64,000 nt of DNA from Bacillota bacterium (GCA_012842395.1 DUSX01000009.1:62001-126000); one strand, 5' to 3'; shown: positions 26,140 to 35,495, counted from the stretch's first letter. Notes: generated by a model from the sequence alone, not told the origin. Program-made: numbers and translations.

Positions 26140-26169
26140 ATGCTACCACAACAACCTCGCCCCTGTCAA
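26140..26169 (-). promoter_or_regulatory. Promoter of tRNA-Glu
   Basis: On the minus strand TTGACA (26169-26164) and TAGCAT (26145-26140) are 18 bases apart, about 65 bases upstream of the tRNA. Confidence 0.65.
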
Positions 26170-26219
26170 GACCGGCGGCTCGAGGCCCGAGCGAGGCCCG
26201 AGGCCCCGAGTAGGCGAAG

Positions 26220-27077
26220 CTATGCGGGGCGCGACGGCGGCGGAGAGGGCGTGAGCGCCGACGCGGCCGTCCTTCGGTGCCGGAGAGCGCGCCAGACCGA
26301 TGAGAGCGCGAAGGCCACCCCGGAGACCATGACGATGGCGGCGCCCGGGGTGAGGTCGAACGCGTAAGACAGCCACAGGCCCGTCAGGGTGAAGACCGCG
26401 CCGAGGAAGCTCGAGAGGGCCATCATCCTGCCGAGGTGGGCGGTGAATTGTCGGCTCACGGCCGCGGGGATCGTGAGGAGGGCTATGGTCAGGATGAGGC
26501 CGACGACGCGCATGGCCATGACGGCCGTGAGCGCGACGAGGCCGAGGAGAACGAGGTACAAGGCCTCCACGGGAGCGCCTGCAACCAGTGCGAACTCCTC
26601 GTCGAACGATACGGCAAGGAACTCCTTGTAGAGGGCGACCACGGTCAGGATGATAACGGCGTCAAGCACGGCCATGAGCGTGATGTCGCTCGCGGGAACC
26701 GCGAGTATGCTGCCGAACAGGTAGCTCATGAGGTCCGCGGAATAACCGGGTGTCATGTCGATGAGGATTATCCCAAGGGCCATGCCCATAGCCCACATGA
26801 TGCCAATGGCGATGTCCACGCCCTGCCGCGCCCGCCTGCTGACGACGCCCATGGCGAGGGCCGCGCCAAGGCTGAATGATACCGCACCTGCGACCGGGCT
26901 TGCGCCGAGGAAGATTCCAAGGCCGATGCCGCCGTATGCTGCGTGCGAGATGCCCCCCGCCAGGAACACGATGCGGTTCACCACTACGTAAGTGCCGATT
27001 ATCCCGCACGCCACGCTGACCAGGATGCCTGCCGCAAGCGCGTTTCTCATGAACTCGTATTGGAGCGCGTTCAGCAT
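26220..27077 (-). CDS. znuB: Metal (probably zinc) ABC transporter permease
   Basis: A 285-residue permease of the ABC-3 family with about eight helices (MRNALAAGILVSVACGIIGTYVV at the start, GGISHAAYGGIGLGIFLG as the conserved loop). It forms the channel for a metal taken up by the ZnuA-like binding protein. The start overlaps the end of the ATPase gene by 7 bases. Last gene of the zur-znuA-znuC-znuB operon. Manganese or iron transport is possible for this family; zinc is inferred from the adjoining Zur-like regulator. Confidence 0.88.
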   Translation of the reverse strand: MLNALQYEFMRNALAAGILVSVACGIIGTYVVVNRIVFLAGGISHAAYGGIGLGIFLGASPVAGAVSFSLGAALAMGVVSRRARQGVDIAIGIMWAMGMALGIILIDMTPGYSADLMSYLFGSILAVPASDITLMAVLDAVIILTVVALYKEFLAVSFDEEFALVAGAPVEALYLVLLGLVALTAVMAMRVVGLILTIALLTIPAAVSRQFTAHLGRMMALSSFLGAVFTLTGLWLSYAFDLTPGAAIVMVSGVAFALSSVWRALRHRRTAASALTPSPPPSRPA

Positions 27078-27862
27078 CGATCATGGACCTCCCCGGAGAC
27101 GTCGGTCGTCATCTCGTTGTGCGTGTCCAGGACGCGGTGGGCGAGCCCGTGCGCGATGAGATCCACTGGACACTCGTATGCGACGTCCAGCATGTCCCTG
27201 GTGATCTCCCTGGAATCATGGTAAACGAGCCTGCGGTTCAGGCAGGCGATGGACTTCACGTAAGAGGAAATGACGCCGATGTCGTGCGACACCATCACTA
27301 TCGCCACTGTCTCGTTCAGAGCACGCAGGAGATCATATAACCCCGCCTCGACGCGGCTGTCGAGGGCCGCCGCGGGCTCGTCGAGGAGAAGGACCTTGGG
27401 CTCTGCGGCGAGCGCCCTCGCTATCAGCACCCGCTGCCTCTGGCCCCACGAAAGCTGTCCTATCTGGCGGTCTTTGAGTTGGAACATGTCGACGGCCTCG
27501 AGCGCCCTTGCGGCGATCGCCTGGTCTGCGCCGGTGTACCCTCGGAAGAGCCCCCTGTGCCCCAGCCGCCCCATGAGCACGACATCCCAGACGCTTACAG
27601 GGAAGTCCCGGTCGAAGAGGGAGTATTGCGGCACGTACCCGAGGAACCTGCGCCCTTTCAGCGGTGTTGTTCCGAGCACCGTCACCCTTCCGCGTCTAGG
27701 CTTCGTAAGGCCGAGGATGGTCTTGAGGAGAGTAGTCTTGCCGCCGCCGTTGGGGCCGATAACCCCAATGAAGTCGCGCTCGCGCACGGCAAACGTGACG
27801 TCCTCCAACACGGTGGCGCCGTCGTACTCTACCCAGACGTTTTCGAGGCGTATAACCTCCAT
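27071..27862 (-). CDS. znuC: Metal (probably zinc) ABC transporter ATP-binding protein
   Basis: A 263-residue ABC ATPase. Walker A is GPNGGGKTTLLK, the signature LSWGQRQRVLIARAL and Walker B VLLLDEPAAALDS, followed by the H-loop MVSHDIGVISSYV. The ATG at 27862 gives the usual family start MEVIRLENV but its ribosome site (taagg) is very close; an ATG at 27895 is the alternative. A 135-base gap separates it from znuA. Confidence 0.9.
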   Translation of the reverse strand: MEVIRLENVWVEYDGATVLEDVTFAVRERDFIGVIGPNGGGKTTLLKTILGLTKPRRGRVTVLGTTPLKGRRFLGYVPQYSLFDRDFPVSVWDVVLMGRLGHRGLFRGYTGADQAIAARALEAVDMFQLKDRQIGQLSWGQRQRVLIARALAAEPKVLLLDEPAAALDSRVEAGLYDLLRALNETVAIVMVSHDIGVISSYVKSIACLNRRLVYHDSREITRDMLDVAYECPVDLIAHGLAHRVLDTHNEMTTDVSGEVHDRC

Positions 27863-27997
27863 CCTTAAGATCACGCTCCCAGGGTGGCCGGTCATGTCGC
27901 AGGCCTGTCTTGGCCATTCTTGGCCACGGCCCATCACTCATCGCCACGACGCGCCGGGACGCGGCCGGTGATGCAAGACAGCGCCGCGTTCAGGGGT

Positions 27998-28975
27998 TCA
28001 GGGCCTGGCCTTGTGAGCTGTGCCCCCGCCGCTCGCGCCAAGGGCCTCCGCAATGGCGCGCGCCGCGGCGCGAAGGTTGGCGGGCCAATCCCGTGCGAGC
28101 GGGTCGAGGGTTACGACGCGGGCCCCGATTTGCTGCGCCAGCACCTCGGCCGTCCTCGGGTTCATCTGAGGCTGCACGAAGATCACGCGAACCCTGTCGG
28201 CCTTCGCCGCCTCGACGAGCGCGGCCAACTCCCGCGCGCTCGGTTCCTTGCCTTCGACCTCTATCGGTACTTCCTCGAGGCCATAGTCCCTGGCGAAATA
28301 GCCCCACGCGGGGTGGAGCACCATGAAACGCCCGCCCCTCACAGGCGCGAGGATCGTCGAGATCTCCTCGTCCAGGGCGTCAAGCTCGCGCAGGAATGCC
28401 TCTTCGTTGCGCTCGTAGACCTTCCGGCCGTCCGGGTCGATCTTCGCGAGACCCTCGTAGATGTGCTCGGCTTGAATCCGCACGAGCCTGGGGGACAGCC
28501 ACACGTGGGGGTCTTTGTCGCTCGAGAGCTCTATCCCGGACGTGGAATCCACCACTAACATGTTCTTGTTAGCGGCAGCGATGCGCGGCATCCACGCCTC
28601 CTCAAAGTCCACGTGGACCCGCACGTACATTTGGGCGCGGGCCAGCTCGCGCATTTGGCTCGCGGTCGGCTCATACGTGTGGGGGCTCGCCCCCGGTGGG
28701 ACCATGACCAATACGGACACCCTCTCGCCGCCGATGCGCTCCACGAAATAGGCCTGCGGCAGGATGCTCACAGCAACCTTCACCTTCGCGTCGCCGCCTG
28801 CGACGCCCCCTGGCGCCGCACCGCTACCGCCGCCTGATGAGGCCGCCCGGCACACCGGGGCCGGCATCTCACCCGAGCCCCCGCCGAGCGCGGCAAAGAC
28901 CCCGGCTGCTACCACGATGATGGCCGTGATGGCAGAGGTGATCAGCGCTTTCCTTGACATGGCTTTCCTTGACAT
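27998..28975 (-). CDS. znuA: Metal (probably zinc) ABC transporter substrate-binding protein
   Basis: A 325-residue cluster A-I binding protein. A signal segment (about residues 10-32) is followed by a Gly/Ala/Ser-rich linker. The mature domain starts KVKVAVSILPQAYFVERIGGERVSV, and metal-site motifs are GASPHTYEPTASQ, DPHVWLSP, and MVLHPAWGYFARDYGL. ATG 28975 follows ggaaggtg; it lies inside the 3' end of zur. The first ten codons are a 15-base tandem duplication (MSRKAMSRKA). No histidine-rich loop is seen. Confidence 0.88.
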   Translation of the reverse strand: MSRKAMSRKALITSAITAIIVVAAGVFAALGGGSGEMPAPVCRAASSGGGSGAAPGGVAGGDAKVKVAVSILPQAYFVERIGGERVSVLVMVPPGASPHTYEPTASQMRELARAQMYVRVHVDFEEAWMPRIAAANKNMLVVDSTSGIELSSDKDPHVWLSPRLVRIQAEHIYEGLAKIDPDGRKVYERNEEAFLRELDALDEEISTILAPVRGGRFMVLHPAWGYFARDYGLEEVPIEVEGKEPSARELAALVEAAKADRVRVIFVQPQMNPRTAEVLAQQIGARVVTLDPLARDWPANLRAAARAIAEALGASGGGTAHKARP

Positions 28976-29385
28976 GCCGGGCACCTTCCTAAGAGCTGTA
29001 GCCAGTGATCCTCAACCTTGAAACCGGTTTTGGAAGCCACGGAATCGAGCAGAGCTGTAAGGTCGCACCCCTCGAACTCCACGGCCCTACCGCACTCTAC
29101 GCATATGACGTGATGGCGGTGGCCTGGGGACGCAGGTGCGTAAGTACTGCACCCGTCAGGCAGGTGCAGGCGCCTCAGGACACCCATGTCTGCAAGGATG
29201 TCGAGGGTGCGGTACACCGTCGTGAGGCCGATCTCGGGACATTCGGCTTTCGCGTCCTCGCAGACCGTCGCGGCGTCAAGTCGCCCCTCGGTAGCGGTGA
29301 CCACGCGCAACACGGCGCGCCGCTGGCGAGTCAGCTTGCAGCCGCGGGCTCTAAGCTGCTGTTCCAGGCTTTCCAGGCTTATCAT
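28942..29385 (-). CDS. zur: Fur-family regulator, probably Zur
   Basis: A 147-residue Fur-family repressor: winged helix with RGCKLTRQRRAVLRVV and GLTTVYRTLDILADMGVLRRL, then the metal domain GHRHHVICVECGRAVEFEGCDL and C-terminal CPAC, giving the structural zinc pair CxxC twice. Location as first gene of a znu operon argues for zinc sensing over PerR or Fur. ATG 29385 follows ggggagag. The frame extends 71 codons upstream to 29598, but that segment does not look like protein and crosses the leader, so I exclude it. It probably represses its own operon. Confidence 0.85.
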   Translation of the reverse strand: MISLESLEQQLRARGCKLTRQRRAVLRVVTATEGRLDAATVCEDAKAECPEIGLTTVYRTLDILADMGVLRRLHLPDGCSTYAPASPGHRHHVICVECGRAVEFEGCDLTALLDSVASKTGFKVEDHWLQLLGRCPACQGKPCQGKR

Positions 29386-29610
29386 GTGGCCTGCTCTCCC
29401 CAATGTGGCGCCACGAGTCCCTTCCTCGCCTCTCTTCTTGCGGATGCTGAGGCTGCCGGTGCTTGCACGAGGGGCGTCGAGAATTTCCCCAGCTCGCGCG
29501 CTGAATCGAACGGGGCGCCCTGCAAGCGTTCCGTCGCCAGGGGCCAAGGCCGGCAACAGCGGGTAGGACGTGCGTGCCGAAGAGTAGCGCAAACTCATGG
29601 CGACCTAGTT

Positions 29611-29663
29611 AGTTGAACATCATTTTCAATTAGCAGCATACGCTCTCTCCGCGCCAGTGTCAA
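29611..29663 (-). promoter_or_regulatory. Promoter and Zur-like operator of the zur-znu operon
   Basis: On the minus strand TTGACA (29663-29658) and TATGCT (29640-29635) are 17 bases apart. Immediately downstream, at about +1, is an inverted repeat AGTTGAA-N7-TTCAATT (29611-29631) centred on catcatt, resembling Fur/Zur boxes. Binding there would block initiation. The leader from there to zur (29386-29610) shows no gene. Confidence 0.65.
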
Positions 29664-29723
29664 GGGACGCACGCGCGCACGCAAGAAAGCATAAAGCATA
29701 CAGATATACGAGCGCGGTCCTTC

Positions 29724-29966
29724 TCACTGGGTGCCCGGTGGGCCGAGGATCCTGGCCGCGATAGGCTCGAGCACCCTCATTATGTGACGGTTGATGGAGA
29801 CGGGAGGGCGCACGATGCCCCAGTAGAGAGCAAACGCGACGGTTATGAGGTAGATCCCCATATAGACGGCGAATTCCCGCCACCGGCGGCGCCGTATGAG
29901 CGATGGGCCATCCATGAGGAATACAGCGATACATACCAACACCAGCTCAACAACGATGACAAACAT
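29724..29966 (-). CDS. Small two-helix membrane protein of the germination operon
   Basis: An 80-residue protein with two hydrophobic helices (residues 2-18 and 34-51) separated by a basic loop (RRRRWRE), and a polar tail. ATG 29966 follows aaggagg. It lies 100 bases after the gerC-type gene and likely belongs to the same transcript. I do not recognise a named family. A minor subunit like GerD-like or GerW-like accessory proteins is conceivable, but that is only context. Confidence 0.6.
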   Translation of the reverse strand: MFVIVVELVLVCIAVFLMDGPSLIRRRRWREFAVYMGIYLITVAFALYWGIVRPPVSINRHIMRVLEPIAARILGPPGTQ

Positions 29967-30066
29967 TGGATGTCACGCCTCCTTCCCTCCTTTCTCTGAC
30001 CCTCCTTCCTCTGAGGGCCTGGGCCTGCGCGTTTCCGCTTCTGCGCGCTCCTTCTGCGCGCCCAGC

Positions 30067-31470
30067 TCAGCGCAATTCCGGCGGTTTGAGCGTCAATCCC
30101 GTCCTTCGCAGCCTTGCTTTGACCTCGATCGTCACCGGGAGCCTCCGGTACTCATCTGGCCAGCGTGCTTTCATCGAGCGCCATAGCGCCGGGTTGGCCC
30201 GGTGGAGCGCGGGCCCGAATCCCGCTAGGTCCGTGCCGTATGATTTCGTCTTAGCCAGGGCCTCGGAGATCTCGTTTCGCACCGCCTCTGCCAAGCGGCT
30301 CTCCAGGGACGCGAGGGCGCGCTCCGTTGAGAGGTCGGTGTCGCCGCCTTGTTCGGCCACGTTGCCCTCAAGCTGTACCTTCACGGTGCCTTCGAGAGCA
30401 CCTTTCTTGACCCGCACACCTACCTGAGCGGAGGACCTCGTCACCTCGAGGGCGACCGGACTTCTGGAGCCCGGGCACTCGACCTCCACCACCGCGCCCG
30501 GGACTTTGTTCCTCATCCACATGACCCCGCGGGTTTCCCGCGGGCTGAGCTCACCGACCAGCTTGTCCCGGTAGAGCACCCCTGCGCCGGTGAGCCTTGC
30601 GGTGGGCATCACCGCTGGTGTCCAGACTTTGGGCTCCTGTCCCTGCGGCACGGGGCCAGGCTCAGCGGGCTCAGGAACCGGGCCCAGCGTGATGAAAGGG
30701 ATCACTGTGCACGCTGTGTCCCCGGTGATGTCCAGAAGGACCGAATGGACCGTTGGGACGGCACCGTACCCGCTCCTCGGAGCGACCCTGGAGATCCCGA
30801 GGATCTCCTCTGCCAGAGATTTTTCGAGTACACTCTGGGCGCGCGTTACGATCTCGCCGGCAGGCCCCCGGCTCAGGAGGACGAGCGTGCTCCGCCGGAT
30901 CTCGGGATCCCGGTCCCACAGATCGAGGAGCTCGAGCGTGCCATGTCGCGCCAGATCCTCGCCAATGATGGAGGCCGTCTGGTGGGCCCAGTAAGGGTGA
31001 CGGGGCATCTTAACGTCCAACTCCTCCACGGCACCAGCGATCGTCCAACCCGTGCCCACCCCAACCGACACCCGTCGGCCTCCGGTGTCGTCGCCGCCAT
31101 CGCCGCCTGCCGTAGCTCCGCCCCGTGGCCGGTAGAATTCAGCCGTGACCCGGAACCGCGGCTTCGCCGTTCCTAACTTCGTCTCGGCCGCCGTTGCCAT
31201 GGGGCCTTCGTCGGAAGGTACGATATCCACCGCTCCGACCGAGACCATCGCAAGCTGGTTGATCTCGCGCCGGTCCCAGCACCCGGCGACGAGCCCGCAG
31301 ACAGCCCCGCAGACTGCCAGGGCGGACGCCATGCGCGCGATGCGCGCGGCCGCCAACAAGACGTCGGAGGCCGGCGCGGGGAGGGGGGGTTTGGCGCGCC
31401 GACCGTGCGAACTTCGCGCCGGGCGTGCTTGAGCACCTTCGTGTCGGAACGGGAACGTCAGGCGAGCCAT
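30067..31470 (-). CDS. gerC: Spore germination lipoprotein, Ger(x)C family
   Basis: A 467-residue GerAC/GerKC-type protein, the lipoprotein subunit of a germinant receptor at the spore inner membrane. The lipobox is GLVAGCWDRREIN (Cys64 from the chosen start), and CWDRREI is the family hallmark. A 45-residue basic, low-complexity stretch precedes the signal helix, so the true start may be the ATG at 31332. The mid-region near residues 200-225 has a Pro/Glu-rich insertion. It starts 17 bases after the gerA stop and pairs with it. Confidence 0.88.
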   Translation of the reverse strand: MARLTFPFRHEGAQARPARSSHGRRAKPPLPAPASDVLLAAARIARMASALAVCGAVCGLVAGCWDRREINQLAMVSVGAVDIVPSDEGPMATAAETKLGTAKPRFRVTAEFYRPRGGATAGGDGGDDTGGRRVSVGVGTGWTIAGAVEELDVKMPRHPYWAHQTASIIGEDLARHGTLELLDLWDRDPEIRRSTLVLLSRGPAGEIVTRAQSVLEKSLAEEILGISRVAPRSGYGAVPTVHSVLLDITGDTACTVIPFITLGPVPEPAEPGPVPQGQEPKVWTPAVMPTARLTGAGVLYRDKLVGELSPRETRGVMWMRNKVPGAVVEVECPGSRSPVALEVTRSSAQVGVRVKKGALEGTVKVQLEGNVAEQGGDTDLSTERALASLESRLAEAVRNEISEALAKTKSYGTDLAGFGPALHRANPALWRSMKARWPDEYRRLPVTIEVKARLRRTGLTLKPPELR

Positions 31471-31486
31471 GTGATGCGACCTGCTC

Positions 31487-33331
31487 TCACCACAGCCTGT
31501 TGACCGGGGCACCTGCCGCACCCTGGGCGTCCTGGCCTTCGTCGCGGCCCTTGCCCCTGCCGTCGGCGCCGCGAGGTCCGCCGGGCCCCGAGCCCACGGC
31601 CACGGCAAGTCCTTTGAGCCTGTGCGGCATCTTCCCCTGGATTTGGAGGCGGGCCTTGGCGCGTGCCGGTGCGGGCGCGGACTCCTCGAGCACGCGCTCT
31701 GTGGTGGCCTGCTGTCGCCACCGTGCGGCGATGCGCGGGAAGTCGAGCCTCGGCTCCATGCGATGAGGGTTCTTGTAGCCTATGAGCCGTGGGCGCAAGC
31801 TCATCGCCCACCACGGTGCCCTGAACACCTGGTCGAGCTGATCGGAGAGCACGAACGGCGCAAGGCCGCTCGTGAAGGGGACGCCGAACGATTTCAGGGT
31901 GGAGATGTGGATGAGGATCGCCAGGAAACTCGCCAGGATCCCAAAAAGCCCGAGGATTCCTGAAATCACGGTGAGGGGCAGCCGCAGCATCCTCGCCACG
32001 AGGGCGAGGTCATATGAGGGAAGCACAAAGGTTGCAAGGGCTGTGAGCGCAATCGTGATGACCATGGCCTCGGACACGAGCCCCGCTCTGACTGCCGCCT
32101 CTCCTATGACCAGAGCCCCCACGATCGTCACGGCGGAGCCGATGGGGCGCGGCAGCCTCACGCCGGCCTCGACCATTATCTCGAAGGCGAATATCATCAC
32201 CAATGCCTCAAAGATAGCCGGGTACGGCACGCGCTCCCGTTGCTGGGCGATGGCTACCGCAAGCCCGGTCGGGATGAGCTCCTGGTGGTACGATGTGAGC
32301 ACCACATAGAAGGCGGGCGCCACCATCGAGATAAACAGGCTCAACCAACGGAAGAGGCGTATTCCCACGACTACGGGCCATCGTGAGTAATAGTCTTCCG
32401 ACGACTGAAGCAGCAAGGAGAAGGTCAAGGGGACGAGGAGGGCGAACGGCGTGCCGTCTATGAGAATGGCGGCGGCACCTCCGAGGAGCCGCATCGCCAC
32501 GCGGTCGGGCCTTTCAGTGTGGCCGATCGTCGGGAATATGGAGAGCGGCTGATCCTCGATGAGCCCCTCCAGCTGCCCACTCTCGATGATGCTGTCCGCG
32601 TCAATGGCAGAGAGCCTGTTCCGTATGGTCTCCACAAGATGCTCGGGCGTAAGGCCACGTATGTAAACGATAGCGATCTTTGTAGGAGAGACCCTGCCTA
32701 TCTGCACTTCTTCCATGCGCAGGCTCGGGGTTCGGAGCCGCCTTCTCAGAAGGGACGTGTTGGTGCGCAGGTCCTCGGTGAATCCTTCTCGCGGCCCGCG
32801 GACCACCGACTCCACATCTGGTTCGGATACGGCTCGCATCCGCCACTGCTGCACGGACGCGGTGAGGGCCATGTTCCAGCCTTCTCCGAAGATCGCGACT
32901 TGCCCATCCAGCATGGATGAGATCGCCTCCTCGATGGAGGCCGCCTTCTGCACGTTCATCGTGGCGATGCTGGCTTCAGCGAGACGTTTCGCGGCCTCGC
33001 CGATCGGTACCCCTGTTGTGCCGTGGGAAGCCTCGGTGAACCTGTCGATAAGAGCCCTCACAACGTCGCGATCGACCCCGTCTCGGCTTACAAGGCCGTC
33101 GATCATCGCGACGCCGAAGGAAGCCTTGCCAGACCCGACTTTCCTCAGGACGAGGTCAGCGGCCGGCTCAAGTGCCTTCCTGATCGCAGCGAGGTTTTCG
33201 TCGATGCCCGGGTAGATCGGTGTATTCGCCTGGCCTCCTCGTTCCTGGGCAGCCGATCGCGCGCCCCACCGGGGAGCGAGAAGCCTTGCCAACCTTCGCA
33301 GGACCCTGCCTGCGCGTCCGAAAGCATTCAT
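31487..33331 (-). CDS. gerA: Spore germination receptor A subunit, GerA family
   Basis: A 614-residue GerAA/GerKA-type protein. A cytoplasmic N-terminal domain (about 1-300; IYPGIDENLAAIRKAL, KIAIVYIRGLTPEHLV) precedes a membrane domain with about five or six helices (GTPFALLVPLTFSLLL, YHQELIPTGLAVAIAQQRERVPYP, EAGVRLPRPIGSAVTIVGALVIGEAAV). PRPIG and PYP motifs are family signatures. The C-terminal 65 residues are a charged, Gly/Arg-rich tail. ATG 33331 follows ggaggt. The B subunit gene is divergent, not in the operon. Confidence 0.93.
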   Translation of the reverse strand: MNAFGRAGRVLRRLARLLAPRWGARSAAQERGGQANTPIYPGIDENLAAIRKALEPAADLVLRKVGSGKASFGVAMIDGLVSRDGVDRDVVRALIDRFTEASHGTTGVPIGEAAKRLAEASIATMNVQKAASIEEAISSMLDGQVAIFGEGWNMALTASVQQWRMRAVSEPDVESVVRGPREGFTEDLRTNTSLLRRRLRTPSLRMEEVQIGRVSPTKIAIVYIRGLTPEHLVETIRNRLSAIDADSIIESGQLEGLIEDQPLSIFPTIGHTERPDRVAMRLLGGAAAILIDGTPFALLVPLTFSLLLQSSEDYYSRWPVVVGIRLFRWLSLFISMVAPAFYVVLTSYHQELIPTGLAVAIAQQRERVPYPAIFEALVMIFAFEIMVEAGVRLPRPIGSAVTIVGALVIGEAAVRAGLVSEAMVITIALTALATFVLPSYDLALVARMLRLPLTVISGILGLFGILASFLAILIHISTLKSFGVPFTSGLAPFVLSDQLDQVFRAPWWAMSLRPRLIGYKNPHRMEPRLDFPRIAARWRQQATTERVLEESAPAPARAKARLQIQGKMPHRLKGLAVAVGSGPGGPRGADGRGKGRDEGQDAQGAAGAPVNRLW

Positions 33332-33576
33332 AGACGTGGTAGAACCTCCGCGAATTAGTATTTCACTTCTGGGAAAGCATAGTCGCGGAGCCGCGGGCGC
33401 TTGGCGCGACAAGCCGGCTGCCGAGGCCAGGGCGGCCGGCAGAACGCGTGGGCGCAAGACCTTCCGGCCGCGCGGGCGGCGTGGTGCTGGCCGCCCGGCG
33501 ACCTGGCGACGAAGGCTTGGAGTTATGCGAGGACAGCGAGGCTGAGGAGGATGAAGGGAAAGGGCGTCGTGAAGAG

Positions 33577-34677
33577 ATGGCGCAGCCCCGCATCTCAGGG
33601 TTTCAGTTTGTGACGTTGGCATTCTGGTACACGGTAGGTACCTCCACGCTCTTGCTACCAGCGAACTATGGGCGCCAGGACACGTGGCTTTCAATTCTGA
33701 TCGCCGCCGCCGCGGCCTTGTTGGCACTTGTGGTGTGGTTCAGCCTTGGTGGAAGATTCCCTGGCAAGACGCCTTTCGGATACGCCAAGGATATCTTCGG
33801 CCCCGTGTTCGGCACGCTTATAGGCGTTGTGTACTTGCTGTATTTCACGCACCTTTCGTCTCTCGTTTTGAGAAACGTGACAGAGATGTACGCCACATCC
33901 ATACTTACTCGGACGCCGCCCGTCGTCTTCGTCGGAACAATGGCGCTTCTGTCTGCCTGGATAGTGCGGGCCGGTCTAGAGCCGCTAGCCCGTACGGGCG
34001 AGCTTCTTGTGCCTTTCCTCGGCATCGGCATGCCTGTTCTGATCGCGCTGGCGTTCGCCACGCCAGGCCTTACCCACTTCGAGTTTCTCTTGCCCGTGCT
34101 CGAACGAGGGATGACGCCTGTGTTGCGCCAGGCTCTGTGTCTACTGGCCTTTCCCTTCGGAGAGCTTGTCGTGTTCCTTTTCATAGCGCCGGCCACGGCC
34201 CATCCCGAGCGCGCCGGTAGACTACTGGCAGTGGCCGTGGTCGCGGGCGCGGCGGCATTGGTCTTCGTTTTCATCAGGAACTTGGTAACGGTCGGCCCGA
34301 ACGAGCTTGTGAGATTGAGTTTCCCGAGCCTCACGACGATCCGCGAGATCATGCTCGGACAGTTCCTGCAGCGCATCGAAGTGCTCGGCATCCTCCAATG
34401 GACCGCGGGGTCGTTTGTCAAGCTCGCGCTGACGCACTATGCCGCCGTGCTGGGCGCCGTCGAGGTGTTCTCGCTCGAAGATCCGCGCCCCGTGGCCGTG
34501 CCCCTGGCGTTCCTCATCTCGGTTCTGTGCATCGCGGGATATAACAACCTCCCCGAGATGGTCGAGTTCGCCGCGCGCGCCTTCCCGATATACGCCTCCG
34601 TGGTGCAGATAGTCCTTCCCCTCGTGATGCTGGTGGCATCGTGGCTTCGAGGACGCACTGCGAAGCAAGGGACATGA
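33577..34677 (+). CDS. gerB: Spore germination permease, GerB family
   Basis: A 366-residue APC-superfamily protein with ten helices, of the GerAB/GerKB (PF03845) family: ISGFQFVTLAFWYTVGTSTLLLP is the typical start. It is the germinant-sensing subunit of the receptor with GerA and GerC. It is transcribed divergently from gerA-gerC over a 245-base gap. The usual organisation is a single gerA-gerB-gerC operon. ATG 33577 has only a weak ribosome site (gtgaagag). Confidence 0.88.
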   Translation: MAQPRISGFQFVTLAFWYTVGTSTLLLPANYGRQDTWLSILIAAAAALLALVVWFSLGGRFPGKTPFGYAKDIFGPVFGTLIGVVYLLYFTHLSSLVLRNVTEMYATSILTRTPPVVFVGTMALLSAWIVRAGLEPLARTGELLVPFLGIGMPVLIALAFATPGLTHFEFLLPVLERGMTPVLRQALCLLAFPFGELVVFLFIAPATAHPERAGRLLAVAVVAGAAALVFVFIRNLVTVGPNELVRLSFPSLTTIREIMLGQFLQRIEVLGILQWTAGSFVKLALTHYAAVLGAVEVFSLEDPRPVAVPLAFLISVLCIAGYNNLPEMVEFAARAFPIYASVVQIVLPLVMLVASWLRGRTAKQGT

Positions 34678-34865
34678 TATACTTGTGTTGTGTCTTGGCT
34701 GGCACCCTGGGCACGGTGGGCACGCCTGCCCCAAATAAGGTGCCATGAGACCTTTTCTCTTTACCGGTATCTGGAGAATCTAGCCATCGCGCGCCCAGTT
34801 CGAACAGGGCGGGACGAGAGGATGAGGGGGGCATCGAGGGAGACGTGGGAGAGGGTGGAAGTCAC

Positions 34866-35495
34866 GTGAGGCTGGTCTCTCAGTGTGTGGAGATCCTCCG
34901 CCGCTACGCGCTGCCTGACGGCGTGATCGAGCACTCCGTCAAGGTGGCCGAAGTGGCGAGTTTCATTGCCGCGCGGCTCGCGGAGCGCGGCGAACGCATC
35001 GACTTGGAGCTCGTGGTGAAAGGGGCGCTCCTCCACGACGTGGGGAAATCCCAGCGGCACGTGCGGCGTGGCGCGCGCAACCATGCCGAGGCGTCCGCGG
35101 AGATCGTGCTGGACGAAGGGATGCCGGAGGTTGCGGGGATAGTCGCCCGGCACATCCTGGACTCCATCATCAGCAGGGAGGACTACCCGCGCAATTGGGA
35201 GGAGAAAGTTGTTTTTTACGCGGACAAGATCGTCACGCGCCGGCTTGTCACTGTGGAGGAGCGGTTCGCCGACCTGCACGAGAGGCGGCAAGACATAGCG
35301 GACCTCCTCAGGGCGTCGCTTCCCCCGACGAAGGCTCTCGAGGCAGAGATCTTCGAGGCGGCCGGCCTCACCTGGGATGAACTCGCATCGCGCTTCGGCG
35401 GCGACTGGGTGGCTCGGTTCGGAGGTCGGAGGGGGCAGGATCACGGGCAACGGCAGGCAGGTACAGGATGGCAGGGCTCACCAGGCGTGGTATAA
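34866..35495 (+). CDS. HD domain phosphohydrolase
   Basis: A 209-residue HDIG-type protein: EHSVKVAEVASFIA gives the first metal histidine, GALLHDVGKSQRHV the HD pair, HAEASAEIVLDEG and ARHILDS the later ligands, FYADKIV the final aspartate. Such proteins hydrolyse phosphate esters of nucleotides or tRNA ends; the substrate is unknown. The GTG at 34866 follows gagggtgg. The last 35 residues are low-complexity, so a frameshift near the end is possible. Confidence 0.8.
   Translation: MRLVSQCVEILRRYALPDGVIEHSVKVAEVASFIAARLAERGERIDLELVVKGALLHDVGKSQRHVRRGARNHAEASAEIVLDEGMPEVAGIVARHILDSIISREDYPRNWEEKVVFYADKIVTRRLVTVEERFADLHERRQDIADLLRASLPPTKALEAEIFEAAGLTWDELASRFGGDWVARFGGRRGQDHGQRQAGTGWQGSPGVV

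Noticed and set aside
29386-29598. A 71-residue N-terminal extension of the Zur-like regulator
   Set aside because: Low-complexity sequence, no ribosome site, and it starts just downstream of the promoter and operator; better seen as leader.
33332-33576. Sigma-G promoters for gerA and gerB
   Set aside because: Expected biologically, and an aatacta string exists, but no matching -35 at correct spacing was found.
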